The notes under the pieces: generated by a model
What the model was told of the DNA's origin: nothing
The model's input: only the letters and a program-made list of their open reading frames with translations
The model's database searches: none
Translations under genes and position numbers: made by a program
Origin: Gordonia hydrophobica NBRC 16057
GTDB taxonomy: Bacteria > Actinomycetota > Actinomycetes > Mycobacteriales > Mycobacteriaceae
Direction: 5' to 3'
Length of the DNA stretch: 64,000 nt
Assembly: GCF_001592365.1 (NCBI RefSeq)
Contig: NZ_BCWU01000015.1
Coordinates: 23,935-87,934 of the forward strand
Shown here: positions 9,314 through 18,092 of the stretch, one piece after another
Position numbering within the stretch: the first letter of the stretch is position 1
How the letters are laid out: each line of letters starts with the position of its first letter

Positions 9314-9338
9314 GTCTGACAGACTGTAGGTATACCTA
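9314..9338. promoter_or_regulatory. Two adjacent palindromes upstream of SnoaL-like gene
   Basis: GTCTG-A-CAGAC (9314-9324) and the perfect 12-bp palindrome TAGGTATACCTA (9327-9338) lie about 90-110 bp before the SnoaL-like start. They look like regulator binding sites; the protein is unknown. Confidence 0.45.
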
Positions 9339-9421
9339 GTGCTGCTCGACGCCACTGCGGCGTCGACGCCGCAGCAGGTATCTGACATCACTGACACTCT
9401 CTATCTGAGGAGGAGAAAGAA

Positions 9422-9781
9422 ATGACCGACCAATGGATTCTCGACTACTTCGCTGCCTGGACTGCTGAGGACCCGGAGGGGGTGGCCAGCTTCGTCACTG
9501 ATGATTGCGTGTACGAGGACGTGACGGCAGGACACATCTCGCGGGGCCGTCACCAGGTGGCCAATTTCGTCCGGATCTCCAACAGGGTCGTCCCGAATGT
9601 GACCTACGACGTCGTGAGCGGGCACAGCACCCCGACGGCTTACGCCGCCGAGTGGATCATGCAGCCGCAGGGCCTGCGGGGCTCGTCGGTCGGCACCTTG
9701 GTCGACGGCAAGATCTCGTCGAACCGCGACTACTGGGATGGTGCCACCTTCAAGCTCCCGGAGCCGGCCGAAAAGAAGTAG
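9422..9781 (+). CDS. SnoaL-like / NTF2-fold protein
   Basis: 119 aa, the usual size of a one-domain NTF2-fold protein. The pattern YFAAWTAEDPEGVASFVTDD followed by CVYEDV and a C-terminal GKISSNRDYWD is typical of SnoaL/polyketide-cyclase and limonene-epoxide-hydrolase-like proteins. GAGGAGG stands directly upstream of ATG 9422. The family includes isomerases, epoxide hydrolases and cyclases, so a ring-chemistry step is plausible, but the reaction is not shown. It is followed 109 bp later by an acyl-CoA synthetase gene. Confidence 0.75.
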   Translation: MTDQWILDYFAAWTAEDPEGVASFVTDDCVYEDVTAGHISRGRHQVANFVRISNRVVPNVTYDVVSGHSTPTAYAAEWIMQPQGLRGSSVGTLVDGKISSNRDYWDGATFKLPEPAEKK

Positions 9782-9890
9782 CCGGCTTCTCGGGGCGTTC
9801 GCACCACCGTTGCCCTCCGGTCGCGATCGCACGGCGCTCGATCGCGACCGGTCATTCGGTTCCTCGGCGCCATCAATGACTTAGGAGTCT

Positions 9891-11456
9891 GTGTTGAACA
9901 CGCTGTGGCCTTGGCTGCTGGACGAGCCGACCATTTCGGCCAATCTCGAAGCCCGGGCCCGGAGGAGCCCGGATGAGTTGGGGCTTGCCGACGAGCATGG
10001 GAATTCGTTGACATGGGCGCAGTTCGATGCGTCCGTGGACCGGGTTGTCGCCGGCCTGGCGGCACAAGGGATCGGGCAGGGATCGCGGGTGTGCTGGCAA
10101 CTACCCATGCGGATCAGCACCGTGTTGGTGATGTTCGCCCTTCGTCGGTTGGGTGCGCTGCAGGCGCCGATCATCCCGATCGGCCGAAAGCGTGAGGTCT
10201 CCGCTGCTGTACGCGCGGTCAATGCCGAGTTTCTGCTGGTGCCGGGGACATGGAACGGCTTCGACTATGTTGAGCTGGCGGGTGATCTGGATCTGGGCGA
10301 CCTGGCCGCACCGACGATCATGGAGATCGGATCGACGGCGCCGGACGCCGACCCGGATCCGGGGCTGCGTGCGCCTCAGGATCCCGACGAGGTGGCATGG
10401 GTGTACTTCACATCCGGTTCGACCGGCCTTCCCAAGGGGGCACGGCACACCGACGGCACCCTGCTGACAACCGGGCGGGCATTCGCCGGAACCGGTCACA
10501 TCGGCGAGAACGGCGACGATGTCGTGGCGATGGCGTTTCCGATAGCGCATGTCGGCGGCATCGAATTCCTCATCGCCGCCATCTGTTCCGGAACACCTAT
10601 GGTGATCTCGGAAGCGTTCGTTCCCCAGGCCGCCGTAGAGCTCTACAGCCGGATGGGAGTGACGCTGACCGGTGGAGCGCCTCCCTTCTATCAGGCATTC
10701 GCGGCGCTGGCGGAAGCAGCCGCGCCCGCCCCGCTGCTACCGAGCCTGCGCACCTTCAAGGGTGGTGGCGCGCCCTGCCCACCGGAGCTGTACTACAAGG
10801 TTCGGGACGCCATGGGGGTGACGGTCGCTCACGACTACGGCATGACCGAGGTGCCGATGGTTGCGGTGGCCGACCCACGTGATGAGCCCGAGGTCCTGGC
10901 CAAGACCGACGGCCACCCCATCGAGGGCAACACGGTCCGACTGGTCGATGCCGATGGGCAGGAAGTGACACCGGGCGAGGTCGGCGAGGTCCAGATATCG
11001 GGGAGTGGTGTCTGCCGCGGCTATACCGACCCGGTCGAGACCGAAAAGGCATTCACCGATGACGGATGGTTCCGCACCGGCGACCTCGGGCGGATCCATC
11101 CCGGCGGTCAGATCGAATTGGTCGGCCGGCTCAAAGACGTCATCATCCGCAAGGGCGAGAACATCTCTCCCCAGGAGATCGAAGAGTTGCTCATCGCCCA
11201 CCCGGCCATCGCCGAAGTCGCGGTGATCGGTGTTCCCGACGCCGACCGCGGTGAGATGGTGTGCGCCGTCGTGACACCGGCGCCCGATGTCGATCCGCCC
11301 GATCTCGCCGCGATCGTCGACTTCCTGAGCCGGGCGCAGGTGATGAAGCAGAAGCTGCCCGAGCGACTCGAGCTGGTGGAGTCGCTGCCCCGGACGGGGC
11401 TCGCGAAGATCGCCCGGAACGAACTGCGCACGCGGTACGGAACACCGATCGGCTGA
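9891..11456 (+). CDS. AMP-dependent acyl-CoA synthetase (FadD-like)
   Basis: About 521 aa. ANL-superfamily motifs in order: YFTSGSTGLPKGARHT (P-loop), DYGMTE, GDLGRI with the ribose-binding Asp, GRLKDVIIRKGENISPQEIE (hinge) and a C-terminal PRTGLAKIARNEL with the catalytic Lys. It forms an acyl-adenylate and then the CoA thioester. The start is GTG 9891 or TTG 9894: AGGAG lies 3 nt from GTG but 6 nt from TTG, so TTG may be the true start. A strong hairpin follows the stop. Probably activates a carboxylic acid of the pathway; specificity unknown. Confidence 0.9.
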   Translation: MLNTLWPWLLDEPTISANLEARARRSPDELGLADEHGNSLTWAQFDASVDRVVAGLAAQGIGQGSRVCWQLPMRISTVLVMFALRRLGALQAPIIPIGRKREVSAAVRAVNAEFLLVPGTWNGFDYVELAGDLDLGDLAAPTIMEIGSTAPDADPDPGLRAPQDPDEVAWVYFTSGSTGLPKGARHTDGTLLTTGRAFAGTGHIGENGDDVVAMAFPIAHVGGIEFLIAAICSGTPMVISEAFVPQAAVELYSRMGVTLTGGAPPFYQAFAALAEAAAPAPLLPSLRTFKGGGAPCPPELYYKVRDAMGVTVAHDYGMTEVPMVAVADPRDEPEVLAKTDGHPIEGNTVRLVDADGQEVTPGEVGEVQISGSGVCRGYTDPVETEKAFTDDGWFRTGDLGRIHPGGQIELVGRLKDVIIRKGENISPQEIEELLIAHPAIAEVAVIGVPDADRGEMVCAVVTPAPDVDPPDLAAIVDFLSRAQVMKQKLPERLELVESLPRTGLAKIARNELRTRYGTPIG

Positions 11457-11487
11457 GTTCTGGCCTGAGGCCACCACTACGACAATT

Positions 11488-11530
11488 GATCGCCGCGGCG
11501 CCCGATCTCCCATCGGGCGCCGCGGCGATC
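11488..11530. terminator. Bidirectional hairpin terminator
   Basis: A perfect 19-bp inverted repeat with a 5-nt loop (arms 11488-11506 and 11512-11530, beginning GATCGCCGCGG) lies between the convergent acyl-CoA synthetase and SDR genes. Confidence 0.85.
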
Positions 11531-11551
11531 AGTGTCACCCCGTGCGGGCGG

Positions 11552-12475
11552 TTACTCGTCGGGAGTCAGCCGGTGGTCGGTGAGCCCGAGGGGCATGGCA
11601 CCGTACAGCGCGCGTAGTGCCGTGTCCATTTCGTCGACACGCAACGCACGATCCTCGTTCGGCGAGAAGGAATTCGGACCCAAGCTCCATCGGCGATAGG
11701 TACGCAGCATATTGCCGTCGACGCGCAGGACCTGCCCGGTGAGCCACTCGCTGCGAACACTGGCCAGGTAGGCCACCACCGGTGACGAATTCTCCGGGGC
11801 GTATGGATCGAAAGCCGAATCGTCGGCCTCGGCCAGAATGCCGCCCGCGGCCTCAGTCATCCGCGTACGGGCCACCGGTGAGATGGCGTTGACCGTGACG
11901 CCGTACCGGCCGAGTTCCATCGCCGAGACCACGGTCAGTGCTGCGATCGCGGATTTGGCTGCACTGTACGAGGATTGGCCGACATTCCCGCGCATGCCGG
12001 ATCCGCTGGTGGTGTTGATGATCCGCCCGGAGACCGCCTCACCCGCCTTGGACCGCTCACGCCAGTGGCCGGCGGCGTGCCGGATCAGGTTGAAGGTGCC
12101 CTTCAGGTGGACGGCCAGCACGTCGTCGAAGTCGCGTTCGGTCATCGAGGTGATCATCTTGTCGCGGGTGATTCCTGCGTTGTTCACGACGGCGTGCAGA
12201 TCACCGTGTTCGGAGACGACCGACCGGATCAGGTCGGCGATCCCGTCGTAGTCGGTTACCGACAGTTCGGCCACCTCTGCCTTTCCGCCGAGCGCCGCGA
12301 TCTCCCGGACGACCGACCGGGCAGGGGTGTCGGTGTTTGCGGAGCCGTCGAGGCTCACACCCGGATCGACGATGATGACGGTCGCTCCCTGCGCGGCGAG
12401 CTCGAGGCTGTGGGCGCGACCCAAGCCCATGCCCCCGCCGGTGACGATGATGACGCGGTTGTCGAGCAGTCCCAT
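11552..12475 (-). CDS. SDR family oxidoreductase (hydroxyacyl-CoA/hydroxysteroid type)
   Basis: 307 aa. TGGGMGLGRAHS binds the cofactor, a long loop follows the second strand, then VVNNAGITRDKM, a catalytic Ser in INTTSGSGM and YSAAKSA. The N-terminal organisation and the extended C-terminus resemble the dehydrogenase domain of MFE-2-type (3R)-hydroxyacyl-CoA dehydrogenases, so beta-oxidation of a bulky acyl-CoA is plausible (inferred). It shares strand and probably transcript with the atypical SDR upstream (108-bp gap). Confidence 0.85.
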   Translation of the reverse strand: MGLLDNRVIIVTGGGMGLGRAHSLELAAQGATVIIVDPGVSLDGSANTDTPARSVVREIAALGGKAEVAELSVTDYDGIADLIRSVVSEHGDLHAVVNNAGITRDKMITSMTERDFDDVLAVHLKGTFNLIRHAAGHWRERSKAGEAVSGRIINTTSGSGMRGNVGQSSYSAAKSAIAALTVVSAMELGRYGVTVNAISPVARTRMTEAAGGILAEADDSAFDPYAPENSSPVVAYLASVRSEWLTGQVLRVDGNMLRTYRRWSLGPNSFSPNEDRALRVDEMDTALRALYGAMPLGLTDHRLTPDE

Positions 12476-12583
12476 GATTCTCTCTTTCGTGTCAGGTCAG
12501 ACCCAGTAGGTGGATCAGGTTGAGTGATGGATCGGAATCCCGATCGGCAGCAGCCGTGGCGGGCACGAGAGCAGTCGGCGCCC

Positions 12584-13285
12584 TCACGGAGATTCGGCCG
12601 CGGACTCTTCTGCTGTTGCGTCGCGTATCGAGGGATCGATGCTGATGACGGGGCCCGGATAGTGCTCCGGGCGCTCCACCACGTCGACGAGGCGCTCAGC
12701 TACCTCCACGGCGGTCAGCGAGGCCGGACGAGCGTCGTCGAGGCTGTGCCCACGGACCATCGAGGAGATCATCAGCTCCCGGATCTCGACGCCGCTGGTG
12801 GTCTCCTTGTGCCATGAACGCAGCAATGCGCGCTGCGCGGCCTGGGTCATCGATACCGGCCCCATACCGGGGAAGGTGTGGTCGGCCATCCCGCCGCCCG
12901 TGGCGAGATAGACCGCCTCCCTGCGCATCCGAGGAATGAAAGCGCGCGCCGCATTGACGTGGAGGAAGAGGTCGCCGGCGAGGACCTCACGGAGCGATTC
13001 GTCGTCGAGCGCGGCGATCGGACGCGGTTCCCATCGCATGGAGGTGGTCAGTACCACCGCATCGACGGCGCTGACGTCGAGGGTCGCGGCGAGCGCTTCC
13101 GTGGTCTCCGGCGTTGCGAGAGAGCCCTCGACCACCTCGACGTGCTCCGGAAACCGGTTCCGGAGATCAGCGAGGCGCTCGGCGGAGCGGGCGACCCCGA
13201 TGACGCGCCACCCGTGTCCGGCGAACACCTCGGCCGCGGCGCGGCCGACGGTTCCGGTAGCTCCGACCAGCAGGACTGTGGGCAT
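12584..13285 (-). CDS. Atypical SDR / NAD(P)-binding protein
   Basis: 233 aa. It starts VLLVGATGTVGRAAAEVF, a Rossmann GxxGxxG motif of the extended/atypical SDR type. The region where a classical SDR has YxxxK reads SMTQAAQRALLRSW with no Tyr or Lys, so it may not catalyse the classical SDR reaction. A short Asp/Glu-rich tail follows. CACTCTATCAG is found on the coding strand 26-36 nt upstream of the start. Function unknown; its neighbour is a full SDR. Confidence 0.7.
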   Translation of the reverse strand: MPTVLLVGATGTVGRAAAEVFAGHGWRVIGVARSAERLADLRNRFPEHVEVVEGSLATPETTEALAATLDVSAVDAVVLTTSMRWEPRPIAALDDESLREVLAGDLFLHVNAARAFIPRMRREAVYLATGGGMADHTFPGMGPVSMTQAAQRALLRSWHKETTSGVEIRELMISSMVRGHSLDDARPASLTAVEVAERLVDVVERPEHYPGPVISIDPSIRDATAEESAAESP

Positions 13286-13563
13286 GACGGATCCCTCCTC
13301 GGGCCTGACCCTGATAGAGTGAAATAGTTAGTACTTTGTATCACGATACCGCGATGTCGCCAACCGCCGAGTTGACATGCGTGTCAAATGGAAACGTGCT
13401 TCGACTCCCGGCTAAACAGCCAGGTAGTACGGGTGGAGGCGGTCGCCTTAGGGCGTTTCGACATTCTTCAGTTGTCAGAATCATCAACTTGTTTTAGTGT
13501 TCTAGGACATACTCAGGCCGCGCGTTGTCCGTGCGGCAGACTGCGATCAGGAGCACATGCCCG
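13286..13563. promoter_or_regulatory. 278-bp divergent intergenic region
   Basis: No gene seen. It separates the atypical SDR (minus) and the VOC gene (plus), with an AT-rich core around 13310-13350 and another near 13465-13510. It probably carries two promoters; no clear dyad stands out. Confidence 0.4.
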
Positions 13564-14508
13564 ATGACGCAAACTTCGGCTACCGACGACGGCGTGGACC
13601 TGCGGAGGCAGGTCCACGCCGTTCTGCACTGCAATATCAACACCGCGGCCCTCGACCAGGCGGTCGCGTACTACACGGCCCTGGGACTGCCGGAGCGGAT
13701 GCGTTCGGTTTCTACTGACACCGACGGGCGCCCCATGGGACTCGACGAGCACACCGCGAGCGTGACGGCGTTCCATTACGACGGCCGCGGACCTCGCAGC
13801 GCGCCCGCGCTCGAACTCGTTGGTTGGCAGGAACCACAGGTGATCGCGCGCGAACTGCGCACCGACGGCCGGGCCGCGGGGTTCGATCGGCTGGGATTGC
13901 GGACGCCGGATCCGTCGGCATTCGTGCCGGCGGACGCGCCGCATGCCACCGTCGTGTGCCGGGGCGCCCACGTCGCCGCCCGGCTCATCACCGACCCTGA
14001 CGGAGCCCCGGTCGAGGTGATCGAGCTCGACCCGGCCGGACTCGTCGACGAGCCCGACGGAACAAAGCTCTCGCACGTCCGCATGGTGAGTACCGACCTC
14101 GATCGCACGGCACGCTGGTGGGGTCGACTGGGTTTCACGCCCGCATCCGATGCCCCGGGCGGAACACTGAGCCTGACGGTCCGCGAGGACCCCACCTTCT
14201 CGGTGGAGTTCACCGAGGACACCGACGCGGTGCGCCCGGACTGGCGGGCCAATACGCAAGGGCTGTACCGCATCGCACTGGCCGTGGACGACGTCACGGC
14301 CGCCTACGAATCACTGGTCGAGAGCGGTGCGGACGTGCCCGAACCGGTCTTCATCCCGATGCCCGATATTCCGACCGGTGGTTTCACCGTGCTCTTCCTC
14401 GCCGATCCGGACGGGGCGGTGGTCGAACTGGTGGCCCGACCGCGATCGGCGGTGCGTCGGCCGGCTGAGCCCGCCGGGATTCCCCATCCCGTCGAGGGCT
14501 CGGAATGA
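13564..14508 (+). CDS. Two-domain VOC (glyoxalase/extradiol dioxygenase-like) protein
   Basis: 314 aa with two VOC modules, about residues 18-165 and 175-300. Domain one has HAVLHCNINTAALDQAVAYY and LELVGWQEP; domain two has LSHVRMVSTDLDRTARWWGR and PDGAVVELVAR. His and Glu residues at the start and end of each module are possible metal ligands. AGGAG about 10 nt upstream supports ATG 13564; an ATG at 13557 is out of frame. The family includes ring-cleaving dioxygenases, epimerases and binding proteins, so an isomerase or dioxygenase role is open. It precedes the DUF35/thiolase pair on the same strand. Confidence 0.75.
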   Translation: MTQTSATDDGVDLRRQVHAVLHCNINTAALDQAVAYYTALGLPERMRSVSTDTDGRPMGLDEHTASVTAFHYDGRGPRSAPALELVGWQEPQVIARELRTDGRAAGFDRLGLRTPDPSAFVPADAPHATVVCRGAHVAARLITDPDGAPVEVIELDPAGLVDEPDGTKLSHVRMVSTDLDRTARWWGRLGFTPASDAPGGTLSLTVREDPTFSVEFTEDTDAVRPDWRANTQGLYRIALAVDDVTAAYESLVESGADVPEPVFIPMPDIPTGGFTVLFLADPDGAVVELVARPRSAVRRPAEPAGIPHPVEGSE

Positions 14509-14601
14509 AGTGGAATGTGGGATGAAAACAACTGTGCAAGCGCAATTCTCGGCCTGCACCACGCGTACTTCGACGAGAGTCGTCAGTGAGGAGATGGATT
14601 G

Positions 14602-15051
14602 ATGACCGAAATTCTGGAGGACGCCGTGCCGGTGGCCGCCGACCTGTTCACGTGGCCGGCAACGGAACCGGCCCTGATCGGCGGCCGCGGGTCCGACGGC
14701 AAGATCAGCTTCCCCTACCGCAGTCATCGACTGGTCAACGGTGTGCGGGAAGAGCTCGAGCGGGTGGAGCTACCCAGGCGTGGCACCCTGTGGACCTACA
14801 CCACCCAGGTGTTTCGTCCGCCGTCACCGCCCTACGCCGGTGACGACGATGCGAAGTCGTTCGAGCCGTTCACCGTCGGCTATGTGGAGCTTCCCGGAGC
14901 CCTGCGCGTCGAGGCGCGGCTGACCGAACCGGACTGGACGAAGCTGCGGATCGGCCAGGAGATGGAGCTCGTGATCGTGCCGTTCTCGAAGAACGATAAG
15001 GGGCAGCCCACACTGATGTACGCGTTCGCGCCTGTCGAAGGAGACAACTGA
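14602..15051 (+). CDS. DUF35 OB-fold protein lacking the zinc ribbon cysteines
   Basis: 149 aa. The C-terminal two thirds fit the DUF35 OB fold: RRGTLWTYTTQVFRPPSPPY, FTVGYVELPGALRVEARL, LRIGQEMELVIVPF. In most relatives an N-terminal four-Cys zinc ribbon precedes this. Here the equivalent stretch GGRGSDGKISFPYRSH has none, and the whole protein is Cys-free. The stop overlaps the thiolase ATG, so the two are translationally coupled. In ChsH2/Ltp2-type systems such a protein is the stable partner of a thiolase-fold aldolase; the same arrangement is inferred. Confidence 0.8.
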   Translation: MTEILEDAVPVAADLFTWPATEPALIGGRGSDGKISFPYRSHRLVNGVREELERVELPRRGTLWTYTTQVFRPPSPPYAGDDDAKSFEPFTVGYVELPGALRVEARLTEPDWTKLRIGQEMELVIVPFSKNDKGQPTLMYAFAPVEGDN

Positions 15052-16199
15052 TGAGTTCTGCAGATATCGCGATCGTCGGAGTGGGGCTGCACCCGTTCGG
15101 GCGCTACCCCGGCAAATCCGCTCTGGAGATGGGTGAGGATGCCGTCATCGAAGCTCTCGGTGACGCGTCCGCTGATTGGAACGATGTCGACACCCTGTGG
15201 GCATCGAGCATGGAGATCAAGAATCCCGAGGCCATCACCGGCCACCTCGGGCTCACCGGAGTTCCGGCTCGTTCGACGTTCACCGGATGTGCATCCGGTG
15301 GCAACACCCTTGCCCAGGCTGCCAATTCGCTGCGCCTCGGCGATGCCAATCTGGCCGTCGCCGTCGGTCTCGACAAGCATCCCCGTGGAGCGTTCTCTGA
15401 TCACCCGTCGGTGTCGGGTCTGCCGGAATGGTACGGCGATCTCGGTCTGTTTCTCACCACGCACTTTTTCGGGATGAAGGCGACCCGCTACATGTACGAC
15501 CACGGTATCTCCGAGGAGACCTTGGCGAAGGTGGCGGCCAAGGCATTTGCCAACGGCGCCCGCAATCCCGTCGCGTGGCGTAACAAGCCGATCACCGTGG
15601 AAGAGATCCTGGCCAGCCCGGTGCTGAACTATCCGCTGCGTCAGTACATGTACTGCGGCCCCGACGAGGGTGCCGCCGCCGCCGTGCTGTGCCGTGCCGA
15701 GGATGCCCATCGCTACACCGATACTCCGGTCTACCTGCGGGCCAGCACGCTGTTCTCACGGTCGGAGGGCGCGTTCGAGTTGCTCAGTCCCTCCCTGCCG
15801 CTCGAGAGTGCGTCGAGCCCCACGGTGTTCGCCTCGAAAGCCGCCTACGAGCAGGCCGGGATCTCGCCGCAGGATGTGGACGTGATCCAGCTGCAGGACA
15901 CCGACGCCGGATCCGAAGTGATCCACATGGCGGAGAACGGCTTCTGTGCCGACGGCGATCAGGAGAAGCTGGTGGCCGAGGGCGCCACCGAGATCGGCGG
16001 CGCGCTGCCGATCAACACCGACGGCGGACTGCTGGCCAATGGGGAGCCGGTGGGCGCCTCCGGCCTGCGGCAGATCTGGGAGCTGAGCAATCAGTTGCGA
16101 GGGCGGTGCGGCGATCGTCAGGTCCCCGATGCGTCGGTCGGTTACGCGCAGCTGTACGGTGCGCCCGGAACCGCGGCCGTCACCATCCTCTCGCTGTAG
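15051..16199 (+). CDS. Thiolase-fold lipid-transfer protein (SCP2-type thiolase or aldolase)
   Basis: 382 aa. Thiolase features: IAIVGVGLHPFGRYP start, Cys80 in STFTGCASGGN, QDTDAGSEVIH, and GGLLANGEPVGASG near the C-terminus. In biosynthetic/degradative thiolases the last motif is GHPxGATG; here the His is replaced by Glu, a departure from standard thiolases. With the coupled DUF35 gene this suggests a C-C bond cleaving enzyme acting on a CoA thioester, either a thiolase variant or a retro-aldolase of the Ltp2 type (inferred). Substrate unknown. Confidence 0.83.
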   Translation: MSSADIAIVGVGLHPFGRYPGKSALEMGEDAVIEALGDASADWNDVDTLWASSMEIKNPEAITGHLGLTGVPARSTFTGCASGGNTLAQAANSLRLGDANLAVAVGLDKHPRGAFSDHPSVSGLPEWYGDLGLFLTTHFFGMKATRYMYDHGISEETLAKVAAKAFANGARNPVAWRNKPITVEEILASPVLNYPLRQYMYCGPDEGAAAAVLCRAEDAHRYTDTPVYLRASTLFSRSEGAFELLSPSLPLESASSPTVFASKAAYEQAGISPQDVDVIQLQDTDAGSEVIHMAENGFCADGDQEKLVAEGATEIGGALPINTDGGLLANGEPVGASGLRQIWELSNQLRGRCGDRQVPDASVGYAQLYGAPGTAAVTILSL

Positions 16200-16317
16200 G
16201 GTTCACCGGGCGAAGCAGGGAAGCGCATCGGGAGTGACCGGAGTCGGCTCCTCCCGGTGCGTCCCCGCACCGTTCATCTGGGGAAGTGGCCGGCCACGAG
16301 GGATGGAGCTCGAGGTG

Positions 16318-17679
16318 TCATTGCTGGGACCATCCCAGGACCGCGCGATCGAGAAGTGTGGTCATGAGATCGGCCGCCGGGCCGGGGTCGGTCGGGTGGC
16401 TGTCGCCGAGGGTCGTCGTGACCGGTTCGGTCATGCGCACGATCACCGACAGGAAGGTCACGATTGCGGCCGTCGGGTGCGACGACGCTACCGGGCGGCG
16501 TCCCCGCTCGACCAGGTCGGCGACGGCATTCCACAGTTGTGCGTTCGTGGGTGCGATGACCGCGTTGACCTGTGCACGCACTGTCGGATCGAACCACGTG
16601 CGAACGACTCCGCGATGAGCGCGGTGGAACCGGGTGTAGGTCTGCAGCCAGTCGCGCAGTTGCTCGAGTGGACGGTCCTCGGGTAGATCGGCGATCGCTT
16701 GCAGCTGTTCGATCACGTCCGCGAATTCGGCAGCGGTCGCCAGTGTCAACGCGTGCAGTACCTCGGCTTTGCCGCTGAAGAACCGGTAGAGGCTCGCTCG
16801 CGATATGCCGGCACTCCGATGCAGATCCTCCACCCCGACCGCGTGGTAGCCCCGCTCGGCGAACAGCCGGGACGCCGTGTCGAGGACCGAACACACGAGC
16901 GGATTGGCCCGGTCCGGGTCCGGGTAGTCGTGCGGTCCGGTGATGTGCACTCGCGCGCGTCGGGCGGGGTCCGGCGAGTGGATCAGTTCAGCGACGGCCG
17001 TGCGTGGGGTGTCGGGGAACAACAGATACTGAACTGCGAGGGCGAGTCCCTCGGCGTGGTAGTGAGACGGACGCGGTATGTCCACCCCGCGTGCGCGGAA
17101 GAGATTGGCCGCGTGGATGATCCTCAACACCGATATGGCGGCGGTCAGTGGGTCGATCCCGGCGATGTCTGCCGCTTCGAGTCGTGCCGCCACGTCGGTG
17201 ATGTACTTCGCGATGAATGTGGGAGCCGCGATGACGCTCTCGGTGGTGCCGATTCCGGGAAACTCTGCCATGACCACGAGGTTGTCGTCGTAGAGCCGTT
17301 CCCAACCGTGCAGCCAGTCAGCGAGAGCCCGAACCCCCTCGGGATCGGGGCCGAGTCCGCCGAGCTGGGTCGCATGTGCGCCGATGTCGAGTTCACACGC
17401 CAGCACGAACTCCTCGAAGATCTGCTGTTTGCTCGCGAAGTACTGGTACACACTCGCGCGTGAGGTGCCGGCGGCCCGGGCGATGGAGTCGGTGGACGCC
17501 GCGTCGAATCCGACCTCGATGAACAGTGTCGCAGCGCTGCGCAAGATGCGGTCTCGGGTGTCGAGTCCTCGCCGGCCGACAGGGGAATCGGCCGGCGCAT
17601 ATCCGGGGCGGCGGGACGGCGCTTCAAAAGGCATCCCGCCCATTGTTGCCCATCCTGCGACCGCCGGTTCACTTGACAT
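16318..17679 (-). CDS. Tandem (double) TetR-type transcriptional regulator
   Basis: 453 aa with two complete TetR units in one chain. Unit one has LFIEVGFDAASTDSIARAAG then TSRASVYQYFASKQQIF (about residues 52-88). Unit two has LFAERGYHAVGVEDLHRSAG then ISRASLYRFFSGKAEVL (about 272-308). Each is followed by a helical domain. Single TetR proteins dimerise; a fused pair would act as a covalent pseudo-dimer or bind two sites (inferred). The start at ATG 17679 has a poor ribosome site; ATG 17643 or 17634 are alternatives. Divergent from the amidohydrolase gene across a 413-bp region. Confidence 0.88.
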   Translation of the reverse strand: MSSEPAVAGWATMGGMPFEAPSRRPGYAPADSPVGRRGLDTRDRILRSAATLFIEVGFDAASTDSIARAAGTSRASVYQYFASKQQIFEEFVLACELDIGAHATQLGGLGPDPEGVRALADWLHGWERLYDDNLVVMAEFPGIGTTESVIAAPTFIAKYITDVAARLEAADIAGIDPLTAAISVLRIIHAANLFRARGVDIPRPSHYHAEGLALAVQYLLFPDTPRTAVAELIHSPDPARRARVHITGPHDYPDPDRANPLVCSVLDTASRLFAERGYHAVGVEDLHRSAGISRASLYRFFSGKAEVLHALTLATAAEFADVIEQLQAIADLPEDRPLEQLRDWLQTYTRFHRAHRGVVRTWFDPTVRAQVNAVIAPTNAQLWNAVADLVERGRRPVASSHPTAAIVTFLSVIVRMTEPVTTTLGDSHPTDPGPAADLMTTLLDRAVLGWSQQ

Positions 17680-18092
17680 GGGAATCAGCCGGGCTCTTCG
17701 CTGCGGGGTGGGTAGGTGTGTTCTGTGCTCTCGGCAGCCCGCTACCGGCCGCGGCGGCTGTATGCGGCAGGGAAGGCTCCTACTCCCGGCCTGCGGTGCC
17801 GCCGGTCAGCGGCGGGTGATCACGCCCCAAACGGGGTCTGACCTCAGCACGACTAAGCGGGCCGACCAGCCGGACTCGGTGAATCGTCACACCCTCGAAG
17901 CGTGAGGAGGTATCAATCACAGAAAAGTATGGCGTGTTACTGCAATCACAGGTAGCCTACTTAAGACGGCATGTCAGAAACTGGGATGACACGTCAGCGA
18001 CCTCCGGGTACCCACGATTGCGGTGCAGCCCGTGCCGCCCGGAGCAGGCGATTTCTGCCGACGACAATCGACAAGAGAATTGAGGAAATCCG
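17680..18092. promoter_or_regulatory. 413-bp divergent intergenic region
   Basis: No gene supported. It lies between the tandem TetR and the amidohydrolase. AT-rich promoter-like sequence occurs at 17910-17970. TGTCA-N10-TGACA (17972-17991 region) is an inverted repeat that could be an operator for the tandem regulator (inferred). Confidence 0.45.
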
